A stretch of 64,000 bases of DNA from JAWLAT01 sp041395325 (GCA_041395325.1 JAWLAT010000005.1:62001-126000); one strand, 5' to 3'. Counted from the stretch's first letter, positions 1 through 9,357 are shown. A program made the numbers and translations. Notes: generated by a model not told the origin, from the sequence alone.

Positions 1-1
1 G

Positions 2-61
2 CTGGATGAGCTGGGTCATGTGGTGGAACAGCGCGGGAAGGAGGGCAAGGCACCACAGTAA
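2..61 (+). CDS. C-terminal end of an unidentified gene (partial)
   Basis: The second forward frame is open from the window edge to a TAA at 59-61 and encodes 19 residues, rich in charged residues and ending KEGKAPQ. The rest of the gene lies outside the window, so neither family nor function can be assigned. It is converging on the TonB receptor that ends at 134. The reading frame is inferred only from openness over 60 bases, so this could also be noncoding. Confidence 0.35.
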   Translation: MDELGHVVEQRGKEGKAPQ

Positions 62-69
62 GCTGGCGA

Positions 70-94
70 CCTCTCAGCCCTCGGCCCTCAGCCC
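70..94 (-). repeat. Short heptad (GGGCTGA-type) repeat array
   Basis: Three CCC triplets at 78-80, 85-87 and 92-94 are spaced exactly 7 bases apart with TCGG and TCAG between them, so the minus strand reads GGG-N4-GGG-N4-GGG. It lies 39 bases downstream of the stop codon of the minus-strand TonB receptor, on its sense strand. It belongs to the same 7-bp-period family seen at 26556, 26681, 27820, 28105, 28171, 36505, 40341, 48711 and 48835. Confidence 0.7.
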
Positions 95-133
95 AGAAAT
101 CCCCCCGCCGCACCGGCGGCAGGGGATTCCGCA

Positions 134-2583
134 TCACAGCTCGAAGTCGTAGACGAAGCGCAGGCCGATTTCGCGTGGGCGGAGCACATCCTGGTAGTAG
201 CGGCGCACGGTCACCGGATCGCCGTTCTCGTCGCTGACCGTCTGGATGAACGCTCGGCTGGAGCGCACACCCGTGACCGCGTACTTGTCCCAGATGTTCT
301 CGGCGTACAGCTGCACGCTCCAGTTCAATCCACGCAGGCTGGCGGCAGCGTTGTGCACGCTGTAGCCGCCCAGACGCTCGCCGTCGGCCCGGTTGCCGGT
401 GCGCGTGAGCACATCACCGATGGCCGACAGGCCATAGTTCAGGCGCAGATCCAGGCCATCGAACACCGTCGTGTCGTAGGTCAGGTACAAATTGCCCTGC
501 CACTCCGGCGAACCGGGCAGCCGATCCCCCGCCAATCCGTCGACGTCGATGCGCGGCGAAAAGCCCGGGCCACTGATCGTGTTCAGCAACGCTGGTGCGT
601 CCTCGCTCAGCTCGGCCTGGGTGTAGGCAACCGAACCGCGCAGACTGAAATTGCTGCTCAGCAGCGCGTCGAAGGACAGCTCCACGCCGCGGCTCTCGGC
701 ACCCTTGCCGTTCTTGGTAATCGGCAGCGCCGCGTTCTCGGTGGTACCCGCCAACTGCGGGTCTTCCCAGTCGATGAAGTAGACCGCGCCATTGACGGTC
801 AGGCGGCGATCAAACCATTGGCTGCGCAGGCCCAGCTCGAAGTTGGTGGTCTTGTCGGGAAAGAACTGCAACTCGTCCGGCAGACCGCAGGCGATCTGGT
901 TGTCCGGCAACGGATCCGGACACGGCGCGACGCCGTTCGAATTGCCGATCCGATAGCCTTCGCTGATCGTGAAATAACCCAGCACATCCTCGCTGAAGCG
1001 ATAAGCCGTGTTGAACTTGAACAGGGAGCCGGAGTCGCTCTGCCCACCAGGCTGGAAGTCCAGCGTGATGTCGGTGGGACCGGCATCGCCGAAGATCGAG
1101 TTGAACAGCGGGAAGTCCACGGCGTCCTGCGTTTCGAGGTCGTACTTGTAGTAGCGCGCGCCCACCGTCACGGTCCAGCGATCAGTGAACTCGTAGCTGA
1201 GCTCACCATAGATGGCCTTCTCGGTCAGGTCAGTCTTGTTGACCGAGAAGTACTCCAGATTGTCCGGCCGGCTGCCGCCCAGAAATTCCGGGTAACCCGG
1301 CGTGAATTCACGGCTCTCCGCATTCACTTCCAGTTCGTTGTAGAAACCGCCGACGATCCAGCTCAACGGGCCCTCGCCGGTCGACACCAGTCGCAATTCC
1401 TGATTGAAGGTGTCGTCTTCCTGGTCCTCACGGGTGAAGGCCGAGAAGCTGGGGAAAGCCTCGTAGCTGTACTCCAGCGTGATCAGCAGGTCGGTCTGGT
1501 CACGCTGACCGTTCTCGTCGTAGCTGGAAACGCCGGTGGCGCTCGTCAGTTCGGCGAAACCCAGATCCGCAACGATTTCCAGGGCCAGCAACTCGTTGCG
1601 GCGATCACTGGGTTCCTCAAAACGATGCGCCGAAACATATTCACCGGTGCCAAAGGCCAGCGCGTGGTTCTGCGTGCGACCACCCACTTCCTGGTCCTGG
1701 AAGTAGTAGGTCAGATTGATATCGATGGCCTCGTTCGGCTGCAGTCGCAGACCCAGCCGGCCGGACAGCGTCTGCTGGAAGTCGGCGTCTTCGCGTCGGC
1801 GCAGATTGGCCGCCACATCGGCCGGATCGTTGAAGTTGGGTTCCGGATCGGACACGCCCGGATCCCGCACCAGATAGTCGTAGTCGATGAAACCGGGGTC
1901 ATCGAGGTAGTCGATGGTGGCGCGAAAGGCCAGTGTCTCGCTGATCGGCAAATTGGCGGTGAAGCCCGCGGTGTAGCCCAGGCTGCCGCTGTGCGCCAGA
2001 TCGTAGAGACTCGACCGGGCCTGCAGTTCGACCCCATCGAAGGACGGGCGCTTGGGCAGATAGCGGATCGCGCCGCCGAGAGTGCAGCGCCGTACAGGGT
2101 GCCCTGGGGTCCAAGCAGCACTTCGACCCGCTCGATGTCTTCCAGGCGCAGATCGACATACAGCGGAATCTCGCCGACGTAGGTGGCCACAGTGCCGCCA
2201 CCGCCGTTGCCCAGGGCCTCGGAGGCCGCAATCGGATCCGCGTTGAGGCCGCGCACGATGATCGCATTGGCGCCGCGGCCACCCTGATCGAGCACGTACA
2301 GGCCAGGCACACTGCGGCCGATCTCGACCAGCGAGCTGACGCCCTCCTCGCGCAGGCTGTCGCCGCTGAGGGCGCTGATGTTCAGTGGGACATCCTGGAC
2401 GCTCTCGGCACGACGGGTGGCGGTGACGGTGACTTCGTCCAGTCGGGCCGTCTCTTCATCGCCCGATTGCGCCTGCAGGCTGGGCAGCCACAGACCTTGT
2501 GCCAGTACGGCAGACAGGGCCAGAGTGAGCGGACGACGCCCGGGCAGCGCCCGGCCGGAGTTGCAGCGTGGATTGCGGGACAT
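134..2583 (-). pseudogene. TonB-dependent outer-membrane receptor, interrupted by a 1-base deletion
   Basis: The N-terminal part (ATG at 2583, preceded by AAGGAAG) has a signal peptide, a DEVTVTATRR TonB-box-like stretch and a plug domain ending in VEVLLGPQGTLYG. The beta-barrel follows in a different frame from about 2084 and ends YDFEL with the usual terminal aromatic strand. At 2084/2085 one base appears to be missing: restoring a C on the plus strand (G on the coding strand) gives LYGAGTLGGAIRYLPK, the normal plug-to-barrel sequence, and a continuous product of 816 residues. The rest of the barrel has no further stop. Either this is a recent inactivation or a sequencing error. The substrate is unknown; the plug is of the classical siderophore/cobalamin/oligosaccharide receptor type. 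Confidence 0.9.
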
Positions 2584-2974
2584 CGGAGCTTCCTTGTCGA
2601 CGATGGGGGCAGCAGGCGGCGGTCGGTCCGTCCCAAGACGATCCGCGCACGAAATCTGACTTCGCACCACAGGACCGTTGTTACATGACATCCCTGGGTA
2701 CCTGCCGTCTCCGCCGCGAACCGGCCATGGACAGACTGGGTCACCGCCGTCGGTAACCCGTACTCCCATGAATGCACCTCGCGAAAGTAATCGATCGCAC
2801 GCTCGTTAGGGAAGCATGAATGCCACCATCTTCCGTTCACCCGTTCCACTACCCGGACTGGCACCGCCACGAGCGGCGTCGGAAAGCGTGACATCGGCGC
2901 TCCACTCCGACGTCAGATGTCAGCATTTCTGGCCCACGCCGGTCCGGTGGAACAGTCCTGACCGGAGTACCGCC
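2584..2974. other. Divergent intergenic region
   Basis: This 391-base stretch separates the minus-strand TonB receptor start from the plus-strand DUF1223 start, so it should hold both promoters. I see no clear sigma70 boxes, palindromic operator or repeat. The GGAG at 2964-2967 is the ribosome binding site used to choose the downstream GTG start. Confidence 0.5.
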
Positions 2975-3739
2975 GTGTTGAAGATCCCGATGGCTGCCAG
3001 CCTCGCGCTGCTGAGCGCGCAACCCATTCACGCGGCCGAAATGGCGACGTGCGAGCGGAGCAGTGGTTCGAATCAGGTGACGCTGGTGGAGCTGTACACC
3101 AGTGAGGGCTGCAGTTCCTGCCCCCCAGCCGACCGCTGGTTGGCCCGGCTGCCGAGCGACGAGACGTTGATCGCGCTGGCGTTTCACGTCGACTATTGGG
3201 ACTGGATTGGCTGGCCGGACCGCTTCGCCCAGGCCGATTTCAGCCGCCGACAGCGGGCCCAGGTGTCGCAGCGCGGCGCGCGCTCGGTGTACACGCCACA
3301 GGTTTTCAGCGCCGGCCGTGAACTGGTTCGCTGGTATGACCAGCCGCAACCACCCAAGGCGGCAGTGCCCGCAGCCGAGCTGTCGTTGCAGGCCAGCTTC
3401 ACCAGCGGCGGAGCCGTGGCCTATCAGTGGGACTGGCAGGGCGACACTGATGACGGCGTGATGCAGCTCGCCGTCGTGCAGTCGCAGGCCAGCACGGATG
3501 TGCGCGCCGGCGAGAATGCCGGCCGAGCCCTGCAGCACGCGCACGTCGTGAGGGCCCTGCAGGCCAACAGCCTGCGCACCAGGGATCGCGGCGAGCTGCA
3601 GCTCCCAGCCGACCTGCCGATGTCGGATGCTGCGCTGGTCGCCTGGGTGGAAGACCGTCGCAACGGAGCCGTGCGGCAGGCTGTGCGGCTACCGCTGTCC
3701 TGCCTGACCGATCAGTCCACTGCCGGCGGCTCGTTGTAG
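2975..3739 (+). CDS. DUF1223 family secreted thioredoxin-fold protein
   Basis: The product is about 254 residues. The family is recognised from the opening block VELYTSEGCSSCPPAD with its CxxC pair, followed by LAFHVDYWDWIGWPDRF and VYTPQVFSAG, all typical of DUF1223, a thioredoxin-like fold of unknown function that is usually exported. I place the start at GTG 2975, where GGAG sits 7 bases upstream and the N-terminus becomes a short signal peptide ending in IHAAE. A longer in-frame ORF reaches back to ATG 2816 but would bury the signal. The 3' end overlaps the convergent kinase gene by 28 bases. A redox or substrate-binding role is inference only. Confidence 0.8.
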   Translation: MLKIPMAASLALLSAQPIHAAEMATCERSSGSNQVTLVELYTSEGCSSCPPADRWLARLPSDETLIALAFHVDYWDWIGWPDRFAQADFSRRQRAQVSQRGARSVYTPQVFSAGRELVRWYDQPQPPKAAVPAAELSLQASFTSGGAVAYQWDWQGDTDDGVMQLAVVQSQASTDVRAGENAGRALQHAHVVRALQANSLRTRDRGELQLPADLPMSDAALVAWVEDRRNGAVRQAVRLPLSCLTDQSTAGGSL

Positions 3740-6090
3740 CGGGCTGCCTGCCGCGGCTGACCGCTGCGCTGATAGTAGTCACGCAGCGCCTGGCGCAAGT
3801 CGGGCAAGAGCATCGCGGTGGGCACGTCGGGCTGTGAAGCCGCCTCGTACAAGCGCAGCAACGCGGCCTCGATTCCGGCCAGATGGCCTTGCGCCAATCG
3901 ACTGCGCTGCAATGCCAGTTCGATATCGGCCAGCATTGGATGTCCCGTTCCGAAGGCCACCGGCGCCTGCTCGCTCAGGTCGAGCAGGAGTCGTTCGGCA
4001 GCCTTGGACTGCCCGGCCAGCAGCCGTGCATTGGCCAGATTGAAACCGGTTCCGACCACATTGGGATGACTCGGCCCGAAGGCTTGGCGAAATCCCTCGT
4101 AAGACTTGCCAAATGCGTCGGCCGCTTCCTCAAAGCGGCCCAGTCCTTTGTAGGCACTGCCGAGAAAGCTGTACACCGACAGCGTGGCCGGGTGTGCCGG
4201 CCCGTAAATTCGCTGGGTCGCAACCAGCTGCTTCTCGGCCAGGGGCAGCGCCTCATCGAAGTGGCGGGCACTGATCATTCCCATCACCAGAGCGGCCTGA
4301 TCTCGAATGGTCCCTGGATGATCGGGACCATCGGCAGCCAGACGACGCTCAATCAGCGTGTGTAGTTGCTGCAGTGCCTGATCATTCCGACCGGCGCGCA
4401 GCGAGGCCCGGGCAATGGTGTTCAGCAGCCGCAGTGTGCTGCGGTGATTGGGGCCCAGCTGGCGCTCCAACTGCGGCAGCAAGCCTTCACCGGCTGCAAT
4501 CACTGGGGCAGGGTCACCGGCTCGCAGCAGATACTCCAGTCGTTCGGCGTCCAGTTGCAGAACATCGATCCCCTGCTCGCCCTGTACCGGCACCAGCTGT
4601 GCACGGAAGCCGTCCAGCGTCGCCATGGCTTCATCGGTGCGACCCAGGTCGTCGTAAGCCATGCTGAGAATGCGCATGTCGACCACGCTGCGCAGCTCAC
4701 CCTGGTCCCGTGCCCGTTCCAGCAAAGGCAGTGCCCGTGCCGGCTCTCCCAAGTTGCGATAGGTTCGACCAATCACCGCCTCGATGCTGCCGAGCACCGC
4801 CGGGTCATCAGCCAGTTCAGTCCGAGCCCGCTCAGCGGCCTCGTCCAGCACCTTGCGCAGGAGGGTCTTGTCCAACTCCCGCGCCACATCGGGGTCGACC
4901 GCGCCTAGGATGGACCGAACGAAGTCCGACACACGTTCGGCGCGGGCGGCTTCGATCCTGGCCTGTTCAGCGGCGGCAATGGCATTGGCGCGTTCGGTTT
5001 GGGCTTGCCGCAAGCCGTACAGCGCCACCGCCAGACCGCCCACCAATGCCAGGATGGTCAGGCCCGCCAGCGCGGCCGGCAGCCGATTGCGTTGCAGGAA
5101 CTTGCGCAGCGGATACAGGCGGCTTTCCGGCGCCGCTTCGAGCGGCCGTTGGTCCAGAAAGCGCTCCAGATCCAGGGCCAGATTCAGCGCCGATTCGTAG
5201 CGTGCCTGGCGGTCCTCGGCCAGGGCGCGCGCCAACAGCCAGCGTAGTTCATCCGGCAGGGACCGCAGTCGCAATTGCAGCTGCAGGCCCTCCGGGTCTT
5301 CGGGCTGCGTCCAGCTGCCCTGCCTGAGCAGCGCCGCACAGCGCTGGCTGTCCAGTGTGGGCCAGGGTTCCAACTCGTCGCCCAGCAGCATCTGCAGCAA
5401 CATGACGCCCAAGGAATAGACATCGCTGCGCGGATCCAGATCGGCACGCCCGCCGCGTTGCTCGGGACTCATGTAGGTGGGCGTGCCCACCCGCTCGACC
5501 AGGCTGCGTGGCGGCGTGCCTTCATCGTGACGCTCGGCCAGCCAGGCAACCGCGACACCAAAGTCGATGATCTTGGGTTGTTCGCGACCCTGCTCGCTGA
5601 CCACCATGACGTTGTCTGGCTTGAGATCGCGATGCAGGATGCCGTTGGCGTGGGCGTGATGTGCCCCGCGCGCCACTTCGGCCACCAGCGCCAGACGCTG
5701 ACGACGATTGGGGCGGCGCCTGGAAATCCACTCGCTCATGGGCAGGCCTTCAACCCACTCCATGGCCAGATAGGGCTGCCCTTCCAGGCTACCAGCGTCA
5801 TAAACCTGCGCGATGAACGGGTGACGCAGTCGCGCCAACGCCTGGCTTTCCACCTGGAACAGCGTTTCGGCCAGCGTGCCCCGCAAGCGCTGTTGCAGCA
5901 GTTTCAAGGCAACGACCCGGTTGACCGGCGTTTGCTGGCGGGCGCGATAGACCTCCCCCATTCCCCCGCGGCCGATCGCCTGCTCGATCGTGTACGGACC
6001 GAACGGCTGGCCCGGCGCGAGCGTGTGCAGATCGTCCGAACTGCCGGGTGAGGCTTCCCCCAGGACTTCGGTAGGCAAATCCTGACTCAT
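3712..6090 (-). CDS. Membrane-anchored Ser/Thr protein kinase with TPR-rich C-terminal domain
   Basis: This 792-residue protein has an N-terminal Hanks-type kinase (about residues 32-312): glycine loop GRGGMGEVY at 40-48, lysine 63 in VALKLL, catalytic HRDLKPDN with Asp155, DFG at 177-179 and GTPTYMSPEQ as the activation-segment end. A single membrane helix follows at about 338-360, then roughly 430 residues of helical TPR-like repeats with tetratricopeptide features such as ALPLLERA and LNTIARASLRAG. The kinase is therefore cytoplasmic and the repeats are probably on the other side of the inner membrane. The start is taken at ATG 6090 (CAGGA just upstream) rather than the upstream TTG at 6126. 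No sigma factor is adjacent, unlike the similar kinase at 52419. Confidence 0.9.
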   Translation of the reverse strand: MSQDLPTEVLGEASPGSSDDLHTLAPGQPFGPYTIEQAIGRGGMGEVYRARQQTPVNRVVALKLLQQRLRGTLAETLFQVESQALARLRHPFIAQVYDAGSLEGQPYLAMEWVEGLPMSEWISRRRPNRRQRLALVAEVARGAHHAHANGILHRDLKPDNVMVVSEQGREQPKIIDFGVAVAWLAERHDEGTPPRSLVERVGTPTYMSPEQRGGRADLDPRSDVYSLGVMLLQMLLGDELEPWPTLDSQRCAALLRQGSWTQPEDPEGLQLQLRLRSLPDELRWLLARALAEDRQARYESALNLALDLERFLDQRPLEAAPESRLYPLRKFLQRNRLPAALAGLTILALVGGLAVALYGLRQAQTERANAIAAAEQARIEAARAERVSDFVRSILGAVDPDVARELDKTLLRKVLDEAAERARTELADDPAVLGSIEAVIGRTYRNLGEPARALPLLERARDQGELRSVVDMRILSMAYDDLGRTDEAMATLDGFRAQLVPVQGEQGIDVLQLDAERLEYLLRAGDPAPVIAAGEGLLPQLERQLGPNHRSTLRLLNTIARASLRAGRNDQALQQLHTLIERRLAADGPDHPGTIRDQAALVMGMISARHFDEALPLAEKQLVATQRIYGPAHPATLSVYSFLGSAYKGLGRFEEAADAFGKSYEGFRQAFGPSHPNVVGTGFNLANARLLAGQSKAAERLLLDLSEQAPVAFGTGHPMLADIELALQRSRLAQGHLAGIEAALLRLYEAASQPDVPTAMLLPDLRQALRDYYQRSGQPRQAARYNEPPAVD

Positions 6091-6154
6091 GTCCTGAATC
6101 GTCCGGCGGACGCCAGGCGTCGTCAACTGTTATCCCGCACCCCGTCAGCCCCGC

Positions 6155-6562
6155 TCAGGGATGGCGCCAGCAGACCTCGCCATCGGCGTAGTACTCGCGC
6201 TTCCAGATCGGCACCTGTCGCTTGACCTCGTCGATGATCCAGCGGCAAGCCTGGAAGCTCTCGTCACGATGCGCACCCGCCACGCCAACCCAGACCGCGA
6301 TCTCACCCAGCGCCAGTTCCCCGACGCGATGGACGCAGGCGGCTCGAACCGCGAACCGTTGGTGCGCCTCGGCCAGCAGCCGTTCGCCGACCTCGACCGC
6401 CAGGGCCTCATGCGCTTCGTAATCCAGTCGCAACACGGCCCGACCGCCATGCTGGTTGCGCACCCGGCCTTCGAAGCAGACCAGGGCACCGGCGGTCTCA
6501 TCAACATCCAGGCGCTCGACCAGGCGGGCGATGTCCAGTGCTTCGAAGGCGAGTGCAAACAC
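6155..6562 (-). CDS. moaE: Molybdopterin synthase catalytic subunit MoaE
   Basis: MoaE transfers sulfur from MoaD thiocarboxylate onto cyclic pyranopterin monophosphate (precursor Z) to make molybdopterin in the cytoplasm. The 135-residue sequence shows the family blocks CFEGRVRNQHGGRAV, LDYEAHEALA, HRVGEL and VAGAHRDESFQACRWIIDE, ending with the lysine-rich KRQVPIWKRE segment that carries the catalytic lysine. Length is normal for the family. It is the last gene of the moaA-moaC-moaD-moaE run, with only two bases between it and moaD, so it is probably co-translated with it. Confidence 0.95.
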   Translation of the reverse strand: MFALAFEALDIARLVERLDVDETAGALVCFEGRVRNQHGGRAVLRLDYEAHEALAVEVGERLLAEAHQRFAVRAACVHRVGELALGEIAVWVGVAGAHRDESFQACRWIIDEVKRQVPIWKREYYADGEVCWRHP

Positions 6563-6564
6563 GC

Positions 6565-6807
6565 TCAGCCTCCAGAAAACGGCGGCAGGAAACAGACCTC
6601 GTCACCATCATCGAGCGCCTGCGACCAGTCGGCCAGGCGTCCGTTGACGGCCACACGCATGGCCTGGATTGGAAAGCGGAAACCGTGTTCGGCCTGCAAG
6701 CGCGCGTACAGCGCGGCAGCGTCGGTCGACGCGGTCAACTGAATCCGTTGCTGGTCGGAACCGGCACGCTCGCTCAGTTCAGCGAAGTAACGGACATCAA
6801 CCTGCAC
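6565..6807 (-). CDS. moaD: Molybdopterin synthase sulfur-carrier subunit MoaD
   Basis: This 80-residue beta-grasp protein carries the sulfur used by MoaE. It ends CFLPPFSGG, with the C-terminal Gly-Gly that is adenylated and converted to a thiocarboxylate. The internal block VAVNGRLADWSQALDDGDEV is typical of MoaD/ThiS folds. The start ATG at 6807 directly abuts the moaC stop at 6808, and the stop is two bases before moaE, consistent with stoichiometric coupled translation. Confidence 0.93.
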   Translation of the reverse strand: MQVDVRYFAELSERAGSDQQRIQLTASTDAAALYARLQAEHGFRFPIQAMRVAVNGRLADWSQALDDGDEVCFLPPFSGG

Positions 6808-7308
6808 TCAGGAGCGCTCCCCTGTCTGGCCCTCGTCGAGGCGAAATTCCCGCTTGCCACCGGACTTCTGCTGCAACAGGAAGGGACCCAGCTGGATTTC
6901 CGGCGACAGCGCCTTGCACATGTCGTAGATCGTCAACGCGGCCACACTGGCACCGGTCAACGCCTCCATTTCCACCCCCGTGCGGCCACTGACACTCACC
7001 TCACAGCGGATCGCCAGTCGATCAACTCCTTCCGGCTCGATCTGCAAGCGAATCCCCGTAACGGGCAGCGGGTGGCAGAAGGGAATCAGGTCGGCCGTGC
7101 GCTTGACCGCCATGGTGCCGGCGATGATCGCCGTATCAATCAAAGAACCCTTGGCGGCGCGCCAGTCTTGCGCGGCCAGTCGGCGGGCGACCTCGGCGGG
7201 AAAGCGGACGTGCCCCATCGCCACGGCGCGTCGTTCGGTCACCGGCTTGGCGCCAACGTCGACCATGGTCGGACGGCCTGCGGCGTCGATGTGCGTCAGC
7301 CCTGCCAC
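6808..7308 (-). CDS. moaC: Cyclic pyranopterin monophosphate synthase MoaC
   Basis: MoaC works with MoaA to convert GTP to cyclic pyranopterin monophosphate, the first step of molybdenum cofactor synthesis. The 166 residues contain MVDVGAKPVTERRAVA near the N-terminus, the IPFCHPLPVTGI active-site block, GRTGVEMEALTGASVAALTIYDMCKA and the terminal KSGGKREF lysine-rich motif. These are the diagnostic MoaC segments and the length is normal. It lies three bases after moaA. Confidence 0.95.
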   Translation of the reverse strand: MAGLTHIDAAGRPTMVDVGAKPVTERRAVAMGHVRFPAEVARRLAAQDWRAAKGSLIDTAIIAGTMAVKRTADLIPFCHPLPVTGIRLQIEPEGVDRLAIRCEVSVSGRTGVEMEALTGASVAALTIYDMCKALSPEIQLGPFLLQQKSGGKREFRLDEGQTGERS

Positions 7309-7311
7309 CGA

Positions 7312-8358
7312 TCAGCCACCCACCGCGTACATCTGCACCCTTACCGGCAGGGCCTTGCCCTGCAACTCGGCCCGCTGCTCGGAGTAGCGATCAAGGCGAG
7401 CCCGCCAAACGGCGGCGATCTGCGCTTGCATGGCCTGCGCCGATGCACCCGCCCGCAGCGGCTCGCGCAAATCCACGCCACGACTGCCGAACAGGCAGGT
7501 GTAGAGCTGGCCATCGGCAGTCACCCGCGCGCGCCCGCAATCGCCGCAGAAGGGGCCACTGACCGAGGCGACAAAGCCGATCTCGCCGGCACCGTCAGCA
7601 TGACGAAAACGACGCGCGGTGCTGCCCGCGGCGTGTTCAGGGATCGGCAAGAGCGGAAAGCGCGTCGAGATCTGCGCCCGCAGCTGCGCCGCACTCACCA
7701 CCGCATCAGCCGTCCAGTGATTGAGCGTGCCCACATCCATGAACTCGATGAAGCGCAGTACATGCGGCGTCCCACGGAAGTGCTCGACCAGCGGCAGCAC
7801 CTGGTCATCGTTGACCCCACGCTGGACCACACAGTTGATCTTCAGTGAACCGAATCCGGCCGCCTCGGCCGCGTCGATCCCGGCCAGCACATCGGCCACT
7901 TCGCCGCGACCGCCGCTCATGGCTGCGAAGATCTGCGGGTCCAGCGCATCCAGACTGACCGTGAGTCGGTGCAGGCCGGCCTGGCGCAAGGTGACGGCCT
8001 GACGCGGCAACAGGCTGCCGTTGGTGGTCAGGGCCAGATCCTCCAAGCCCTTGATCGCGACCAACCGTGCCAGCAGGTCCGGCAGATCCGGTCGCAACAA
8101 TGGTTCGCCGCCGGTCAGACGCAGCTTGCGCACACCCAGCGCCACGAAGCTGCGCACCAATCGCTCGATCTCCTCGTTGGTCAGGCGCTCGGTGGGCGCC
8201 AGGAAATCACGTCGTTCGTCGATCTCGGCGGCCGGCATGCAATAAGGACAGCGGTAGTTGCAGCGGTCGATGATCGACAGGCGCAATTCGCTGAGCGCTC
8301 GCTGACGCTGGTCCAGTGGTTGCGACAGCCACTGCTGCTCGCCCGGATCACGACCCAC
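7312..8358 (-). CDS. moaA: GTP 3',8-cyclase MoaA (radical SAM)
   Basis: MoaA is a radical SAM enzyme that rearranges GTP to 3',8-cyclo-GTP. The sequence has the N-terminal cluster motif CNYRCPYC (CxxxCxxC), LRLTGGEPLLR, the C-terminal second cluster CGDCGRARVTADGQLYTC (CxxC-x13-C) and the terminal Gly-Gly of MoaA. The open frame extends to 8544, but I choose GTG 8358, which has GGGAGG five bases upstream and gives 348 residues, normal for MoaA. This start overlaps the end of the upstream hydrolase gene by 11 bases, suggesting translational coupling. Confidence 0.93.
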   Translation of the reverse strand: MGRDPGEQQWLSQPLDQRQRALSELRLSIIDRCNYRCPYCMPAAEIDERRDFLAPTERLTNEEIERLVRSFVALGVRKLRLTGGEPLLRPDLPDLLARLVAIKGLEDLALTTNGSLLPRQAVTLRQAGLHRLTVSLDALDPQIFAAMSGGRGEVADVLAGIDAAEAAGFGSLKINCVVQRGVNDDQVLPLVEHFRGTPHVLRFIEFMDVGTLNHWTADAVVSAAQLRAQISTRFPLLPIPEHAAGSTARRFRHADGAGEIGFVASVSGPFCGDCGRARVTADGQLYTCLFGSRGVDLREPLRAGASAQAMQAQIAAVWRARLDRYSEQRAELQGKALPVRVQMYAVGG

Positions 8359-9088
8359 CGTCGCCTCCCAGTGGAAAGCACTCACCGGGCGCCGCCACGC
8401 GGAAACCGGCTTCGCGCCAGTCGGCGGCGGTCTGCTGATCGGGATAGTGATAGAGCACCATGCGCGCAAGCATAGCCGGGGAATACTCGCGCTGCAGATC
8501 GGCCAGGCCGGTGTGTGACGGGTTGGCTGTGGGTGAGCAGTCATGAAAGACCCACTCTCCCGCGCTGCCGTGCCGAATCAGCACTTCGGGAATGGGCCGC
8601 GTGTCGCCGGTGTACAGCAGCCGGCCCCGCAGACCCAGACCGTAGGCGCCGTGGACGCTGTGATGGCGCACCGGCACGGCGTCATAGCGCAGTCCCTGCC
8701 ACCAGAAATCGGCCGACACCGGCACCAACTGCAGCACATCCCAGAAGTTCGCCCCGCCTTCGGCCAGCAGATTGGGGAACTCGGCCAGGCGCGCATGCAG
8801 CGGTGCCACCAGACTGACTGGCACAAACAGGCGTGGTCGTTGCTCGGCCGACAGCGTGCGCGCGGCGTAGAACAGGGCCTCCAGGCCCGCCACATGGTCC
8901 ATGTGCAGATGGGTGACAAAGACCGCCGGCGGCAACTGCACATACCGATCACGAAAGGCGCGTAATACGCCAGGACCACAATCGATCAACAACAGCGGTC
9001 TGCCGCCGCATTCCAGCACGGCCGCCGAGGGCAGGTCTTCGGAGGTGGCACTGCCGGTGCCCAGGAAGCGCAGGGTGTCTGGGATCAA
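8348..9088 (-). CDS. Metallo-beta-lactamase-fold hydrolase (RNase Z / phosphodiesterase-like)
   Basis: The product is about 246 residues with RNase Z/ElaC-like order: LRFLGTGSAT at the start, VFVTHLHMDHVAGLE as the HxHxDH zinc site, a late VRHHSVHGAYGLGL, GDTRPIPE and a terminal histidine block LYHYP. The frame is open far upstream, through a short tandem repeat, but that part has no family resemblance. The best start is TTG 9088, directly before IPDTLRFLG, although no ATG or GTG is available. It overlaps moaA at its 3' end. RNase Z, MBL-fold phosphodiesterase or another hydrolase cannot be separated by eye; a link to molybdenum metabolism rests only on the overlap. Confidence 0.8.
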   Translation of the reverse strand: MIPDTLRFLGTGSATSEDLPSAAVLECGGRPLLLIDCGPGVLRAFRDRYVQLPPAVFVTHLHMDHVAGLEALFYAARTLSAEQRPRLFVPVSLVAPLHARLAEFPNLLAEGGANFWDVLQLVPVSADFWWQGLRYDAVPVRHHSVHGAYGLGLRGRLLYTGDTRPIPEVLIRHGSAGEWVFHDCSPTANPSHTGLADLQREYSPAMLARMVLYHYPDQQTAADWREAGFRVAAPGECFPLGGDGGS

Positions 9089-9125
9089 GATTTGAAGGTC
9101 CGGAACCTGGAGCCAATGCGATCTA

Positions 9126-9152
9126 ACACGAAGGACACGAAGGACACAAAGG
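9126..9152. repeat. Short tandem repeat of ACGAAGGAC units
   Basis: The plus strand reads ACACGAAGG, ACACGAAGG, ACACAAAGG in tandem, a 9-base period repeated three times with one change, followed by AAAGAAG. It lies just upstream of the hydrolase start and downstream of the Oar-like receptor. The minus-strand translation gives a VLRVLRV-like peptide that artificially lengthens the hydrolase ORF. Confidence 0.6.
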
Positions 9153-9308
9153 AAAGAAGTTGAGCGTGGCCGTGAACGCACACCTGCCGCGACGGCGGCC
9201 TGGCTTGCTGGCCTCCCGAAGGCGGTACGCAAGCACCGGAACCGGCAGCCCGCAGACGACAAATGGCATTGGCTGCGGTCGCAATCGAATGTCTGTCCGG
9301 CACAAAAG

Positions 9309-9336
9309 CAGAACGCCGCCCGGAGGCGGCGTTCTG
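9309..9336 (-). terminator. Rho-independent terminator of the Oar-like receptor gene
   Basis: A perfect 12-base stem (CAGAACGCCGCC pairing with GGCGGCGTTCTG) encloses a 4-base loop. On the minus strand it is followed by CTTTTGTG and begins 22 bases after the receptor stop codon, the expected place and orientation for an intrinsic terminator. Confidence 0.85.
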
Positions 9337-9357
9337 TTGGAGCACTAGTAGCGCGAC

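Noticed and set aside
353..2182. 609-residue plus-strand open frame over the TonB receptor
   Set aside because: It is an antisense shadow; the receptor on the minus strand carries clear plug and barrel motifs.
2584..2974. Short overlapping plus and minus frames before the DUF1223 gene (for example 2378-2894)
   Set aside because: They are antisense or divergent fragments without start signals or domains; GTG 2975 with GGAG fits the export signal better.
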